NCBI RefSeq assembly: GCF_000026985.1
Contig: NC_017390.1
Location: 3,259,850-3,302,975, forward strand
Source: Erwinia pyrifoliae DSM 12163
Lineage (GTDB): Bacteria; Pseudomonadota; Gammaproteobacteria; Enterobacterales; Enterobacteriaceae
Reading direction: 5' to 3'
Length of the DNA stretch: 43,126 nt
Under the pieces are notes generated by a model. It worked only from the letters and a program-made list of their open reading frames with translations, had not been told where the DNA came from and ran no database searches. Shown here one piece after another: positions 1 to 9,658 of the stretch (within the stretch, counting starts at the first letter, position 1; the number at the start of each line of letters is the position of its first letter). The translations under genes and the position numbers were made by a program.

Positions 1-527
1 GTACTGAGTAAAGGAGCCAGCCAGGCTGCCAGAATGGCCAGACCGAAAAACCACAGTAGCGAGGCGCTGGCAGTACCAAGAGCGAACCAGCGGCGTGCTT
101 CTGGCGGCAGCTGGCCACCGAGGCTGCCTAAAATAACAAAGGTATCAAGATAGACGTGCGGATTCAGCCAGGTCACCGCCATCATAGTGGCCATAATGCG
201 CCAGCGGGTGTGCTGTAACGCCGCCGCTGATGCCAGTTGGATATCGCCACAGCAGGCGTTACGCAGCGCTCCCCAGCCATACCACAGCAGAAAAGCCACG
301 CCGCCCCAGGTGACCAGGCTAAGCAGCAGCACCGACTGATTCAACAGCGCGCTACCGCCAAAAATACCGAAGAAAATCAGTAAGATATCACTTAGAGTAC
401 AGAGCGCAGCGGTCATCAGATGGTACTGGCGACGTACCCCCTGATTTAATACGAATGCGTTCTGCGGCCCCAGTGGCAAAATCAGAGTCGCCCCCAAGGC
501 AACGCCCTGAAAGTAAACGGATAACAT
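1..527 (-). CDS. argO: ArgO arginine exporter (C-terminus beyond window)
   Basis: Inner-membrane exporter of L-arginine and related basic amino acids, LysE/ArgO family. The reading frame runs on the minus strand from an ATG at 527 to the left edge without a stop, giving about 175 residues of a family that is usually a little over 200, so the last helices are outside the window. The N-terminus has the family signature [14 protein letters not shown] at about residues 17-30, followed by alternating hydrophobic segments and a [11 protein letters not shown] motif near residue 125. Its place upstream of mscS and fbaA is the same as in E. coli. In E. coli the LysR-type regulator ArgP activates it; no operator was identified here. 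The identification is firm; only the end is missing. Confidence 0.93.
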   Translation of the reverse strand, partial: MLSVYFQGVALGATLILPLGPQNAFVLNQGVRRQYHLMTAALCTLSDILLIFFGIFGGSALLNQSVLLLSLVTWGGVAFLLWYGWGALRNACCGDIQLASAAALQHTRWRIMATMMAVTWLNPHVYLDTFVILGSLGGQLPPEARRWFALGTASASLLWFFGLAILAAWLAPLLS

Positions 528-636
528 AAGAAAACCTCACCGATTAATAGATTCGGTAAGTGTATAGCGATGGGATTATCAGGAGAAATTCTAAAATTTA
601 ATAGCCAATAAGAAAGGCTAATAGCAGGAGGGGATC

Positions 637-670
637 AGCCGGGGCTGACCCGTAAAGGCCAGCCCCGGCT
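637..670. other. GC-rich inverted repeat between argO and mscS
   Basis: An 11-bp perfect stem (637-647 with 660-670) with a 12-nt loop lies just downstream of the mscS stop. It is flanked by an A-run on the plus strand after 670. Read in the mscS direction the T-run therefore precedes the stem instead of following it, so it is not a canonical intrinsic terminator. It may protect the mscS mRNA 3' end. Confidence 0.4.
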
Positions 671-719
671 AAAAAACAGTAGCCACTGCGCTGAACAGCC
701 TGCTACTCCAGCCATCAGG

Positions 720-1601
720 TTATTCTGGCTGCACGGTTTTTTCCGTAGCTTCGGCGGATTTGCTCTGATGAAAATGCACATCCATCTGCGGATAAGGGAT
801 ACCAATTTTGTTGGCATCCAGAGCAATCTTGAAGTTTTTCATCAAATCCCAGTAGACGCTTTGCAAATCATCTACCTTGCTCCAGCAGCGCACCACCACG
901 TTGACGGATGAACCGGCAAGTTCATTAACGCCGATCTGAACCCCACGTTCCTGTACCACACGCGGCTCGGCATCCACCACCTTGCGCAGCACCTTAAATA
1001 CCCGATCGAGATCCGCATCATAAGCAACACCAATAATGAATTCGTTGCGCCGCTCAGGCTCGCGCGAATAGTTGATGATATTGCCGCCGATAATTTTACC
1101 GTTTGGCACCACGACAATTTTGCCATCGGCGCTTCTCAGGGTGGTAGAGAAGATCTGCACCTGCAGTACCGTACCGCTCACGCCACCGAGATCGACAAAC
1201 TCGCCCGCGCGGAACGGGCGGAAGGTCACCAGCAGCACGCCAGCCGCCAGGTTAGACAGCGAACCCTGCAGGGCCAGCGCAAAGGCAAAACCAGCGGCAG
1301 CCAGCGCCGCAATCACCGATGCGGTTTGTACACCCACACGCCCTAAGGCCGCGATCAGGGTAAAAGCAATAATGCCATAACGTACCAGACCGGAAAGGAA
1401 ATCAGCTACGGTGGGGTCGATATGGCGTGCGATCAGCAGTTTATTAACGGTTTTGGCAATAAAACGCGCCGCCATCATGCCAACAATGACGATAACAATC
1501 GCCGCGACAATATTCACGACATAGCCAAGCAGTTGCGCCTGGTTCCTCACCAGCCAGCTCCCGGCGTTATTGATACCGTCTACCACATTCAAATTATCCA
1601 T
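720..1601 (-). CDS. mscS: Small-conductance mechanosensitive channel MscS
   Basis: Homoheptameric inner-membrane channel that opens on membrane tension and releases solutes during hypo-osmotic shock. The protein has 293 residues against 286 in E. coli. Two N-terminal helices are followed by the Gly/Ala-rich pore helix TM3 (about residues 95-127, with the [17 protein letters not shown] pattern). The beta domain follows ([17 protein letters not shown]), then the cytoplasmic alpha/beta cage ending in [10 protein letters not shown] near residue 277. The start ATG at 1601 is preceded on the minus strand by a GGACAGGG ribosome-binding region. It sits between argO and fbaA as in E. coli and appears to be its own transcription unit, because a strong terminator separates it from fbaA. 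Confidence 0.97.
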   Translation of the reverse strand: MDNLNVVDGINNAGSWLVRNQAQLLGYVVNIVAAIVIVIVGMMAARFIAKTVNKLLIARHIDPTVADFLSGLVRYGIIAFTLIAALGRVGVQTASVIAALAAAGFAFALALQGSLSNLAAGVLLVTFRPFRAGEFVDLGGVSGTVLQVQIFSTTLRSADGKIVVVPNGKIIGGNIINYSREPERRNEFIIGVAYDADLDRVFKVLRKVVDAEPRVVQERGVQIGVNELAGSSVNVVVRCWSKVDDLQSVYWDLMKNFKIALDANKIGIPYPQMDVHFHQSKSAEATEKTVQPE

Positions 1602-1742
1602 TTCCCTGTCCTGTTGTTAGCCCAATAAGGGCGTTCAAATTCTTGCCGCGATCGCGACAAACGCTGGAGTAAGGGTAAAACAATAAAGTGAGAAGTGCCA
1701 AGTAAGTAGCGAGATTGATTGTATTTTCTGCTAAAAGGCGAA

Positions 1743-1767
1743 AAAAAAGGCCCGTATGGGCCTTTTT
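1743..1767 (-). terminator. Intrinsic terminator after fbaA
   Basis: The stem GGCCC/GGGCC closes a short loop, with an A-run on one side and a T-run on the other, so it works on both strands. On the minus strand it lies 16 nt after the fbaA stop and is followed by a run of T, the expected end of the epd-pgk-fbaA transcript. Confidence 0.85.
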
Positions 1768-1782
1768 TGCAGGATAAGCTAA

Positions 1783-2862
1783 TTACAGCACGTCGATAGC
1801 ATTCAGTTCTTTAAATGCCTGTTCCAGACGAACGATCATTGAAGCCTGGGAAGCGCGCAGCCATACGCGCGGGTCGTAAAACTTCTTGTTCGGCTTATCA
1901 ACGCCTTCCGGGTTACCCAGCTGCGCCTGAAGATAGCCTTCGTTCTTTTTATAGTACTGCAGGATGCCGTCCCAGGTTGCCCACTGGGTATCGGTATCGA
2001 TGTTCATTTTGATCACGCCGTAGCTGATTGATTCCTGAATCTCAGCGGCTGATGAACCTGAACCACCGTGGAACACGAAGTCCAGCGCGTTATGCTCAAG
2101 GTTGTGTTTCTTGCTGACGAACTCCTGAGAGTCGCGCAGGATGGTCGGGGTCAGTTTCACGTTGCCTGGCTTGTATACGCCGTGTACGTTACCGAAAGAC
2201 GCTGCAATGGTGAAACGCGGGCTGATTTTGCTCAGTTCGGTGTAAGCGTAGTCCACGTCTTCTGGCTGGGTGTAGAGTGCAGAAGCGTCCATATGGCTGT
2301 TGTCAACGCCGTCTTCTTCCCCACCGGTGCAGCCCAGTTCGATTTCCAGGGTCATGTCGATTTTCGCCATGCGCGCCAGGTACTTACTGGAAATCTCGAT
2401 GTTCTCTTCCAGAGACTCTTCAGACAGGTCAATCATGTGAGAAGAGAACAGTGGCTTACCGGTTTTGGCGAAGTGTTCTTCACCCGCGTCCAGCAGACCG
2501 TCGATCCACGGCAGTAGTTTCTTCGCGCAGTGGTCAGTATGCAGGATCACCGGCACACCGTAGTGCCCGGCCATCAGGTGTACGTGATGTGCACCAGAGA
2601 TGGCACCGAAAATGGCAGCAGCCTGTGGCTGGTCTGATTTCAAACCTTTGCCGGCAATAAAGCCTGCACCGCCGTTAGAGAACTGGATGATGACCGGCGA
2701 TTTTACTTTCGCAGCGGTTTCCAGCACGGCATTGATGGAGTCAGTACCTACACAGTTAACAGCAGGCAGGGCGAATTTATTTTCTTTCGCCACTTTGAAG
2801 ATCTTCTGCACGTCGTCACCGGTGACAACGCCTGGTTTTACGAAATCGAAAATTTTAGACAT
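1783..2862 (-). CDS. fbaA: Fructose-bisphosphate aldolase, class II
   Basis: Zinc-dependent aldolase that interconverts fructose 1,6-bisphosphate with dihydroxyacetone phosphate and glyceraldehyde 3-phosphate in glycolysis and gluconeogenesis. The start at 2862 (MSKIFDF) is chosen over an upstream in-frame ATG because it gives 359 residues, exactly the E. coli length, and has AGGACA just upstream. The zinc/catalytic motif HTDHC is at residues 108-112 and the second class II signature LEIELGCTGGEEDGVDN starts near residue 172. It is the last gene of the epd-pgk-fbaA operon, 82 nt after pgk. In E. coli this operon responds to Cra and CRP; a Cra-like site is present upstream of epd here. Confidence 0.98.
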   Translation of the reverse strand: MSKIFDFVKPGVVTGDDVQKIFKVAKENKFALPAVNCVGTDSINAVLETAAKVKSPVIIQFSNGGAGFIAGKGLKSDQPQAAAIFGAISGAHHVHLMAGHYGVPVILHTDHCAKKLLPWIDGLLDAGEEHFAKTGKPLFSSHMIDLSEESLEENIEISSKYLARMAKIDMTLEIELGCTGGEEDGVDNSHMDASALYTQPEDVDYAYTELSKISPRFTIAASFGNVHGVYKPGNVKLTPTILRDSQEFVSKKHNLEHNALDFVFHGGSGSSAAEIQESISYGVIKMNIDTDTQWATWDGILQYYKKNEGYLQAQLGNPEGVDKPNKKFYDPRVWLRASQASMIVRLEQAFKELNAIDVL

Positions 2863-2944
2863 GTTAGCTTGTCCTGTTTTTGTCGGTCGTTTAAATGGAG
2901 TCTGTGAAATCAATCAGGCGGGGAAATTCGCCCCGCCACAGGGT

Positions 2945-4108
2945 TTACTGTTTTGCACGCTCTTCCAGCATGGCAACCGCCGGCAGAACTTTACCTTCTA
3001 CAAATTCGAGGAAGGCACCGCCACCGGTAGAGATATAGGAGATTTTATCTTCGATACCAAACAGGTCAATGGCTGCCAGCGTATCACCACCGCCAGCAAT
3101 GGAAAATGCATCGCTGTCTGCAATCGCATTGGCGACGATTTCAGTCCCTTTACGGAAGTTAGGGAATTCAAATACGCCTACCGGACCGTTCCACAGAATA
3201 GTTTTAGCATTTTTCAGCAGGTTAGCCATTGCCAGTGCGGTTTCGTCACCGAAGTCCATAATCTCTTCGTTATCCTGAACTTCAGAGACTTTCTTCACGG
3301 TAGATGGCGCAGTTTCAGAGAATTCCGTGCCTACGCGTGAATCAACCGGAACCGGAATACCGTATTCATCACGCAGTTTTTTCGCCGCATCAACAAAATC
3401 TGGCTCATAGAGGGATTTACCGACGTTGTTCTCAATGGCAACGAAGGTATTAGCGATGCCGCCGCCGACAATCACGGTGTCGGCAATCTTGACCAGTGAG
3501 TTGAGCACGTCGAACTTGGTAGAAACTTTCGAGCCCCCCACTACTGCCACCATCGGGCGTGCCGGGCTTTTCAGCGCTTTACCTAAGGCTTCCAGCTCAG
3601 CCGATAGCAGCGGCCCTGCACAGGCGACCGGAGCAAACTTGCCCACGCCGTGGGTAGAAGCCTGCGCGCGATGCGCGGTGCCGAAAGCATCCATCACAAA
3701 GATGTCGCACAGCGCGGCATATTTTTTAGAGAGGGTTTCGTCGTCTTTCTTTTCGCCTTTGTTAAAGCGCACGTTCTCCAGCACCACCAGCTTGCCGACA
3801 GCCAGCTCAACGCCATCAAGGTAGTCTTTTGCCAGTGAGACGTTATCTGCACCCAGCTTTTCTTTCAGGTAGTTAACTACTGGCAGCAGAGAGAACTCTT
3901 CGCTGTATTCGCCTTCGGTCGGGCGGCCCAGGTGGGAAGTCACCATCACTTTAGCGCCCTGCTTCAGCGCCGCTTCAATAGTCGGCAGAGAAGCGCGAAT
4001 ACGTGCATCTGACGTCACTTTCCCTTCTTTTACCGGCACGTTCAGATCGGCACGGATCAGAACACGTTTACCCGCAAGATCCAGATCGGTCATCTTAATT
4101 ACAGACAT
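2945..4108 (-). CDS. pgk: Phosphoglycerate kinase
   Basis: Cytosolic glycolytic enzyme that transfers the phosphoryl group of 1,3-bisphosphoglycerate to ADP. At 387 residues it equals the E. coli protein. The N-terminal signature [11 protein letters not shown] is at about residues 14-24, the hinge/nucleotide region contains [10 protein letters not shown] near residue 190, and the C-terminal GGGDT nucleotide-binding loop is near residue 340. The ATG at 4108 has GAGAGGG upstream. It is the middle gene of the epd-pgk-fbaA operon: 21 nt separate it from the epd stop, so co-transcription is likely. No anomalies are seen. Confidence 0.98.
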   Translation of the reverse strand: MSVIKMTDLDLAGKRVLIRADLNVPVKEGKVTSDARIRASLPTIEAALKQGAKVMVTSHLGRPTEGEYSEEFSLLPVVNYLKEKLGADNVSLAKDYLDGVELAVGKLVVLENVRFNKGEKKDDETLSKKYAALCDIFVMDAFGTAHRAQASTHGVGKFAPVACAGPLLSAELEALGKALKSPARPMVAVVGGSKVSTKFDVLNSLVKIADTVIVGGGIANTFVAIENNVGKSLYEPDFVDAAKKLRDEYGIPVPVDSRVGTEFSETAPSTVKKVSEVQDNEEIMDFGDETALAMANLLKNAKTILWNGPVGVFEFPNFRKGTEIVANAIADSDAFSIAGGGDTLAAIDLFGIEDKISYISTGGGAFLEFVEGKVLPAVAMLEERAKQ

Positions 4109-4129
4109 GGTGAACCCTCTCGTTGATTC

Positions 4130-5176
4130 TCAAAGTTTTATTGACGCAGCCGCGTCCTGGCTGAAACCGCTGGTGGCCATCGCTAACGTAGTATCGATCA
4201 TGCGGTTAGCAAAGCCCCATTCGTTGTCACACCAGACTAAAGTTTTAATCAGGTGCTGACCGCTGACCCGGGTCTGGGTGCCATCAACGATGGCACTGTG
4301 CGGATCGTGATTAAAATCAATAGAGACTAACGGTAATTCCGTGTAGTCAACTATACCACTAAATGCCCCCACCGACGCACTGTGCAGCAGGGCGTTGACC
4401 TCGCAGGCTTTCACCGCATCACGTACGCTGACGCTGAGATCGATCGCCGTCACGTTGATCGTCGGTACGCGCACCGCGATCGCTTCAAAGCGATCGTTAA
4501 ATTTTGGAAATATTCGGGTTATGCCGGCGGCCAGACGCGTGTCGACCGGAATAATCGACTGGCTGGCGGCGCGGGTACGGCGCAAATCCGGGTGATAAGC
4601 ATCTATCACCTGCTGGTCGTGCATCGCCGAATGAATGGTGGTGACCGTACCCGATACTATTCCCCAGGCATCATCCAGCAGTTTGATTATCGGAATAATG
4701 CAGTTGGTGGTACAGGAGGCATTTGATACCAGCAGATGCTCTGGCAGCAGCTCTTTTTCATTGACGCCATACACCACCGTCGCATCCAGATCGTGGTCGC
4801 CCGGGTGCGAAAACAACACTTTACGTGCACCCGCCTGCAGATGGGCCTCTCCGTCGGCACGGCTGCCGTACACTCCGGTGCAGTCGAGCACGATATCGAC
4901 ATTCAGCTCGCGCCACGGCAGGTGGTGAATCTCCGGAACATGCAGCAGACGAATAGTGTCATCACCGACCGTCAGCAGGTCGCGCTCCTGGCGGACGTCC
5001 CAGGCAAAACGCCCGTGGCTGGTATCGTATTTCAACAGATGCGCCATCCCGGCCGCATCAGCCAGTTCGTTGATAGCCACCACCGTAATCTCAGCCCGTC
5101 GCCCGGTTTCATATAGCGCACGTAAAACATTGCGGCCAATACGACCAAAACCATTAATGGCAATGCGAACGGTCAT
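4130..5176 (-). CDS. epd: D-erythrose-4-phosphate dehydrogenase
   Basis: NAD-dependent oxidation of erythrose 4-phosphate to 4-phosphoerythronate, the first step of the DXP-dependent pyridoxal phosphate pathway; homologous to GAPDH. It has 348 residues against 339 in E. coli, the excess being a C-terminal tail. The Rossmann motif [17 protein letters not shown] begins at residue 7 and the nucleophile Cys155 lies in SNASCTTNC. Glyceraldehyde-3-phosphate dehydrogenase proper (gapA) would be elsewhere. The ATG at 5176 has TTTGGAGTG as ribosome-binding site. First gene of the operon with pgk and fbaA; the Cra-like operator at 5304-5319 lies about 130 bp upstream. Confidence 0.95.
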   Translation of the reverse strand: MTVRIAINGFGRIGRNVLRALYETGRRAEITVVAINELADAAGMAHLLKYDTSHGRFAWDVRQERDLLTVGDDTIRLLHVPEIHHLPWRELNVDIVLDCTGVYGSRADGEAHLQAGARKVLFSHPGDHDLDATVVYGVNEKELLPEHLLVSNASCTTNCIIPIIKLLDDAWGIVSGTVTTIHSAMHDQQVIDAYHPDLRRTRAASQSIIPVDTRLAAGITRIFPKFNDRFEAIAVRVPTINVTAIDLSVSVRDAVKACEVNALLHSASVGAFSGIVDYTELPLVSIDFNHDPHSAIVDGTQTRVSGQHLIKTLVWCDNEWGFANRMIDTTLAMATSGFSQDAAASIKL

Positions 5177-5303
5177 AACACTCCAAATCTGAATTCATCT
5201 TGAAATCGGACAATTAGCCTGAGCCAGCAGTCAGAATTTGTACAGAAAATTTTTGCGCTAAGGCATTGAGCACTGACGTCAATGACCGACGTACAAAAGC
5301 AAA

Positions 5304-5319
5304 CTGAAACGCTTCAGCC
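5304..5319 (-). promoter_or_regulatory. Cra (FruR)-type operator upstream of epd
   Basis: CTGAAACGCTTCAG is a near-perfect palindrome matching the Cra core TGAAWCGNTTCA. It lies in the epd-tktA interval, upstream of the epd-pgk-fbaA operon. Cra control of this operon is established in E. coli; its use here is inferred from motif and position. Confidence 0.7.
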
Positions 5320-5413
5320 AGAGTAATAGAAGTGAGGAATAATGGGAACGACTGGGGTCAATTGTGGCGCGTAACTTTGGATCTACGTCACAAAATTAGC
5401 TCTTACAGCGCGG

Positions 5414-5439
5414 AAACGGGCGGATCGTCGATCCGCCCG
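5414..5439 (-). terminator. Terminator after tktA
   Basis: An 11-bp perfect GC-rich inverted repeat (5417-5427 with 5429-5439) is followed on the minus strand by TTTCC, 12 nt after the tktA stop codon. The effective loop is short. Confidence 0.7.
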
Positions 5440-5450
5440 CTCATACAGCG

Positions 5451-7442
5451 TTACAGCAGTTCTTTCGCTTTGGCGACCACGTTATCCACGGTGAAGCCGA
5501 ACAGTTCAAACAGCTTCTCTGCCGGGGCCGACTCGCCGAAGCCGGTCATGGCAACGATAGCCCCGTTCAGACCGGTATATTTGAACCAGTAATCAGCGAT
5601 ACCTGCCTCAATCGCCACGCGGGCGCTGACAGCTTTCGGCAACACCGATTCACGATAAGCCGCATCCTGCTTATCGAAGGCGTCGGTAGACGGCATGGAA
5701 ACCACACGCGCTTTACGCCCTTCAGCAGTCAGTTTGTCATAAGCCGCAACCGCCAGTTCCACTTCAGAACCGGTAGCGATAAAGATCACTTCCGGTGTTC
5801 CCGCACAATCTTTCAGTACATAGGCACCACGGGCTACGTTCGCCAGCTGTTCAGCGGTACGTTCCTGCTGCGTCAGGTTCTGGCGCGAAAGGATCAGCGC
5901 CGTTGGGCCGTCATGGCGTTCAATGGCATATTTCCACGCAATCGCGGATTCAACCTGGTCGCACGGACGCCAGGTGCTCATGTTTGGCGTCACGCGCAGG
6001 CTTGCCAGCTGTTCAACCGGCTGGTGTGTCGGGCCATCCTCACCCAGCCCGATTGAGTCATGGGTATAAACCATTATCTGACGAATTTTCATCAGTGCGG
6101 CCATACGCACCGCGTTTCGCGCATACTCAACAAACATCAGGAAGGTCGCCGTATAAGGCAGGAAACCACCGTGCAGAGTAATGCCGTTAGCGATAGCGGT
6201 CATACCGAATTCGCGCACGCCGTAGTGAATATAGTTACCCGCTGCGTCTTCGTTGACAGGCCTGGAGCCGGACCACATAGTCAGATTACTTGGGGCCAGG
6301 TCAGCGGAACCGCCCAGGTACTCTGGCAGCAGTTTACCAAAAGCTTCGATAGCGTTCTGCGAGGCTTTACGGCTGGCGATTTTCGCCGGATTAGCCTGCA
6401 GTTGCTCAACGAACTTCTGCGATTCAGCAGCCCAGTTAGCCGGCAATTCGTTTTTGATACGGCGTTTAAACTCTTCAGCCAGCTCCGGGAAAGCCTGAGC
6501 ATAGGCTGCAAACTTGTCGTTCCAGGTCGCTTCTTTGGCCTGACCGGCTTCTTTCGCATCCCACTGCGTGTAGATATTCTGAGGGATCTCAAACGGCGCG
6601 TGGTTCCAGCCCAGCTGCTTACGGGTCAGGGCAATTTCTTCGTCTCCCAGCGGTGCACCGTGAGAATCATGCGTACCGGCTTTATTCGGCGAACCAAAAC
6701 CGATAACGGTTTTGCACATCAGCAGGGAAGGCTTATCGCTAACCGCTTTGGCTTCTTCAATCGCTTTTTTGATCTCATCCGCATCGTGGCCGTCCACGCC
6801 GCGCACAACGTGCCAGCCGTAAGACTCGAAGCGTTGCGCCGTATCGTCGGTGAACCAGCCGTCAATATGGCCATCAATGGAGATACCGTTGTCGTCATAG
6901 AAAGCCACCAGCTTGCCCAGCTTGAGCGTTCCCGCCAGCGAGCAGACTTCGTGGGAGATGCCTTCCATCATGCAGCCGTCACCCATAAACACGTAAGTGT
7001 TATGGTCAACCACGTCATGGCCCGGACGATTAAACTGTGCCGCCAGCGTGCGTTCCGCAATCGCCATACCGACCGCGTTAGCGATGCCCTGGCCCAGAGG
7101 CCCGGTGGTGGTTTCAACGCCCACGGTATAACCGTATTCCGGGTGGCCAGGGGTTTTGGAATGCAGCTGACGGAAGTTAGCCAGTTCGCTAATCGGCAGA
7201 TCGTAGCCGCTGAGATGCAACAGGCTGTAGATCAGCATAGAGCCGTGGCCGTTTGACAGCACGAAGCGGTCGCGGTCAGCCCACTGCGGGTTGGTTGGGT
7301 TATGATTGAGGAATTCACGCCACAGCACTTCGGCGATATCAGCCATGCCCATTGGCGCGCCAGGGTGGCCGGATTTGGCTTTTTGCACCGCATCCATACT
7401 CAATGCGCGAATGGCGTTGGCAAGCTCTTTGCGAGAAGACAT
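5451..7442 (-). CDS. tktA: Transketolase
   Basis: Thiamine diphosphate-dependent transfer of two-carbon ketol units in the non-oxidative pentose phosphate pathway; it also makes the erythrose 4-phosphate that Epd uses. The protein has 663 residues, as in E. coli TktA. Visible signatures are [11 protein letters not shown] (residues 24-34, with active-site His26), the ThDP-binding GDGCMMEG starting at residue 154, and [10 protein letters not shown] with the catalytic Glu near residue 411. The ATG at 7442 has CTGGAGT upstream. It is transcribed away from loiP and ends in its own hairpin at 5414-5439. Position next to epd and loiP identifies it as tktA rather than tktB. Confidence 0.98.
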   Translation of the reverse strand: MSSRKELANAIRALSMDAVQKAKSGHPGAPMGMADIAEVLWREFLNHNPTNPQWADRDRFVLSNGHGSMLIYSLLHLSGYDLPISELANFRQLHSKTPGHPEYGYTVGVETTTGPLGQGIANAVGMAIAERTLAAQFNRPGHDVVDHNTYVFMGDGCMMEGISHEVCSLAGTLKLGKLVAFYDDNGISIDGHIDGWFTDDTAQRFESYGWHVVRGVDGHDADEIKKAIEEAKAVSDKPSLLMCKTVIGFGSPNKAGTHDSHGAPLGDEEIALTRKQLGWNHAPFEIPQNIYTQWDAKEAGQAKEATWNDKFAAYAQAFPELAEEFKRRIKNELPANWAAESQKFVEQLQANPAKIASRKASQNAIEAFGKLLPEYLGGSADLAPSNLTMWSGSRPVNEDAAGNYIHYGVREFGMTAIANGITLHGGFLPYTATFLMFVEYARNAVRMAALMKIRQIMVYTHDSIGLGEDGPTHQPVEQLASLRVTPNMSTWRPCDQVESAIAWKYAIERHDGPTALILSRQNLTQQERTAEQLANVARGAYVLKDCAGTPEVIFIATGSEVELAVAAYDKLTAEGRKARVVSMPSTDAFDKQDAAYRESVLPKAVSARVAIEAGIADYWFKYTGLNGAIVAMTGFGESAPAEKLFELFGFTVDNVVAKAKELL

Positions 7443-7532
7443 TTTCTACTCCAGGTCGGATTTAACGCTTCGCCTCCTTAACCTATTGTAATTAATGAGT
7501 TATAGGGCAAAGCCGAAGGGAAGTCGACCATC

Positions 7533-7564
7533 AATGTACATGAAATACGGGTAACATGTACATG
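7533..7564. promoter_or_regulatory. Paired palindromic boxes between tktA and loiP
   Basis: Two TGTACA-centred palindromes, ATGTACAT and CATGTACATG, have centres about 22 bp apart, two turns of the helix, in the divergent tktA-loiP promoter region. The layout suggests a dimer-of-dimers operator. I do not recognise the cognate regulator. Confidence 0.4.
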
Positions 7565-7727
7565 GCGCTGGCGGTAAAAAAAATCACATAACTTGCCGTT
7601 TGGCTACAAGACGACTATGCAATCAGGGCAACAAACGTTATAACCGCCTTTCGCCGGGGCTAATCCGCCGACGAGACATAACAACATTGTGTTTTTACTC
7701 ATTTGTTACCTTAATGGATAAACTGGA

Positions 7728-8480
7728 ATGAAGAAACGTATCACTTGTATCGCGCTGGCGCTGACTGGCTTACTTTCCGGCTGTCAAAATTTTGACAGCA
7801 ATGCCCTGATGCAGTCTGGCAGCCAGGCCTGGCAGGCCGCTACCCTTAGCGATGCGCAGGTTAAAGAGTTGAGCGACAAGTCCTGCCAGCAGATGGATAG
7901 CGAGGCACAAATTGCCCCTGACAGCAGCCCCTATGCACAACGCCTGAAAAAAATCTCCGCAGCGCTCGGGGATAACATCAACGGCACCCCGGCCAACTAT
8001 AAAGTTTATCTGACTAAGGACGTCAACGCATGGGCGATGGCGAACGGCTGCATCCGCGTATATAGCGGCCTGATGGATTTGATGAGCGATAACGAAGTTG
8101 AAGGTGTGCTGGGCCACGAAATGGGCCACGTTGCGCTGGGTCACTCACGTAAAGCCATGCAGCTGGCCTGGGCTACCACTGCCGTGCGCAGCGCTGCCGC
8201 CTCCGTTGGCGGGGTTACCGCTTCGCTGTCGCAGTCACAGCTGGGCGATCTGGGTGAGAAGCTGGTAAACGCTCAGTTCTCACAGGGCCAGGAATCCCAG
8301 GCTGATGACTACTCTTTCGACCTGCTGAAAAAACGCAATATCAATCCACAGGGGCTGGTCACCAGCTTTGATAAACTGGCGAAGCTGGAAGGCACCCACG
8401 CCAGCAGCATGTTTGACTCGCACCCGTCCTCACAGGCGCGTGCTGACCATATTAAGCAGCGTATCGCCGCTGGCAAGTAA
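7728..8480 (+). CDS. loiP: LoiP-type M48 metalloprotease lipoprotein
   Basis: Membrane-anchored zinc metalloprotease of the M48 family; in E. coli LoiP (YggG) is an outer-membrane lipoprotein that cleaves Phe-Phe sites and is induced by low osmolarity. The sequence shows a signal peptide with lipobox LLSGC (lipidated Cys19), the zinc motif HEMGH at residues 130-134, and the third ligand Glu189 in QGQESQADD. At 250 residues it is complete (E. coli 252). It is divergent from tktA across a 285-bp interval that contains paired palindromes. A GC hairpin at 8490-8509 follows the stop. The function is inferred from the orthologue and its position. Confidence 0.93.
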   Translation: MKKRITCIALALTGLLSGCQNFDSNALMQSGSQAWQAATLSDAQVKELSDKSCQQMDSEAQIAPDSSPYAQRLKKISAALGDNINGTPANYKVYLTKDVNAWAMANGCIRVYSGLMDLMSDNEVEGVLGHEMGHVALGHSRKAMQLAWATTAVRSAAASVGGVTASLSQSQLGDLGEKLVNAQFSQGQESQADDYSFDLLKKRNINPQGLVTSFDKLAKLEGTHASSMFDSHPSSQARADHIKQRIAAGK

Positions 8481-8489
8481 GATCGGTCA

Positions 8490-8509
8490 GGGGCGGGTAA
8501 AAACGCCCC
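8490..8509 (+). terminator. Hairpin after loiP
   Basis: GGGGCG pairs with CGCCCC around an 8-nt A-rich loop, 10 nt after the loiP stop. The following bases are only moderately T-rich, so termination strength is uncertain. Confidence 0.45.
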
Positions 8510-8562
8510 GTATAGTCATTTAAAATAATAAATGCGTTTTCGAAAAATATTTGACTCATACA

Positions 8563-9201
8563 CTAACCAAACATTGAAAACATTGACTTAACAATAAAAA
8601 TAACACCTATAACTAAAAGCAAAGAACCGGTTAAAAACTCAATCCTGTTGCGAATACTTTCATCTTTGGCTAATTTGTATAGTTTTCCAATCAAACTAAC
8701 AAACGCGACCCACCAAACAACACCAACCAAGATATCAATGATACCTAAAGTAATAACCTGAGAGATAACGTTGCCTTTTTCACTGACAAATTGGGGGAGT
8801 ATACTAATAAAGAAAATAGCCACTTTGGGATTTAAAATATTCGCAGTCAGCCCACTAATAAAAGCCCCTTTGTTAGCTTTTTGCAGAGAATCTCCGTCAA
8901 CGTTACTATCACCATTAAAATATAATTCTTTTAAAGATCAAAAGCCAATCCATGCAACATATATCCCGCCAAGAATCTGGATAATATAAAATGCATTCTT
9001 CGATGCAAGAAAAATAGCTGAAGCACCAATGACAGCCAGAATCATGTGAAAAAAGAGACCACACTGAACTCCCAATGCTGAAAGCATACCCTCTCTTTTA
9101 CTTCTGAATGTATTCTTAGATATTATCAACCAATGAGGGCCAGGTGTCACGTAAGACAATAAAGCCACGAAAATATAAAAAAGATAATCAGACATACTCA
9201 A
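8563..9201 (-). pseudogene. LysE/RhtB-family exporter interrupted by one in-frame TGA
   Basis: A single reading frame of 212 codons encodes a multi-helix amino-acid exporter of the LysE/RhtB type. The N-terminus has the family pattern YVTPGPHWLIISKNT at about residues 17-31. After residue 87 (IYVAWIGF) a TGA occupies 8938-8940, and the same frame then continues without any shift through NGDSNVDGD and LTANILNPKVAIFF to a normal C-terminal helix pair. A one-base change of CGA (Arg) to TGA explains this. The gene lies 8 nt after the oxygenase remnant on the same strand, so they were probably one operon. AT content is well above the flanking genes, which points to acquisition. Unless TGA is read through, no functional exporter is made. 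Confidence 0.8.
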
Positions 9202-9209
9202 CCCTCTTT

Positions 9210-9570
9210 TTAAAATTCCCTGCAGATCATTCTTGGATTATCTTCCGTTGAAACAGATTCTAATTTCACCCTATCTTCTAAAACACATGCCCGGAGCAGC
9301 CAACGATCAAAGCCATCATATCGAGGTGTAAACCCGGTTCTTCCAGGTATTGCTCTGTTATTATCAATAATCAGTAAATCACCCGATTCGAGAGATACAT
9401 AACACTTAGATTGGAAGATAACACCTTTTTTCTCCTGCTTTGTGAGCATCCCGCACAATAGTGCCGTTCACTTTTAGAGATTTTCCGACATACTGTTTAT
9501 GTCCCCTGAGGAGATCGCCCATTTCAATCCAGAGACATCAGGCGAATAGCGATTACAGCCAAACATGTTT
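9210..9570 (-). pseudogene. C-terminal remnant of a TauD/clavaminate-synthase-like oxygenase
   Basis: The 82-codon frame at 9210-9458 reads as the C-terminus of an Fe(II)/2-oxoglutarate oxygenase of the TauD/TfdA-clavaminate synthase group: SGDLLIIDNNRAIPGRT, then FTPRYDGFDRWLLRA. The family has His in the RAxHGR motif (the distal iron ligand); here codon 9345-9347 is CCT (Pro). Weak continuation of the same frame upstream (MFGCNRYSPDVSGLKWAIS, about 9495-9555) is broken by stops, and the N-terminal half with the HxD motif is not found. It is therefore both truncated and active-site defective. It immediately precedes the exporter pseudogene, suggesting a decayed unit for hydroxylating and exporting an amino acid. 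Confidence 0.6.
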
Positions 9571-9658
9571 TCTTACTACAAAGCAATGATGGTTTTTTTG
9601 ATACCACAGGCGTGAACATTATGTTATCGGGGGTAAAGATAACCATTCAACAACTTAA

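Noticed and set aside
2600..3340. 246-codon plus-strand frame
   Set aside because: Antisense to fbaA and pgk, crossing both genes and their junction; no family features.
5376..5395. Possible CRP site in the epd-tktA interval
   Set aside because: Only the TCACA half matches well; the other half is poor, so it was not annotated.
6060..7256. 398-codon open frame on the plus strand
   Set aside because: It is wholly antisense to tktA, has no ribosome-binding site and no protein-like domain pattern; it follows from the codon usage of the opposite strand.
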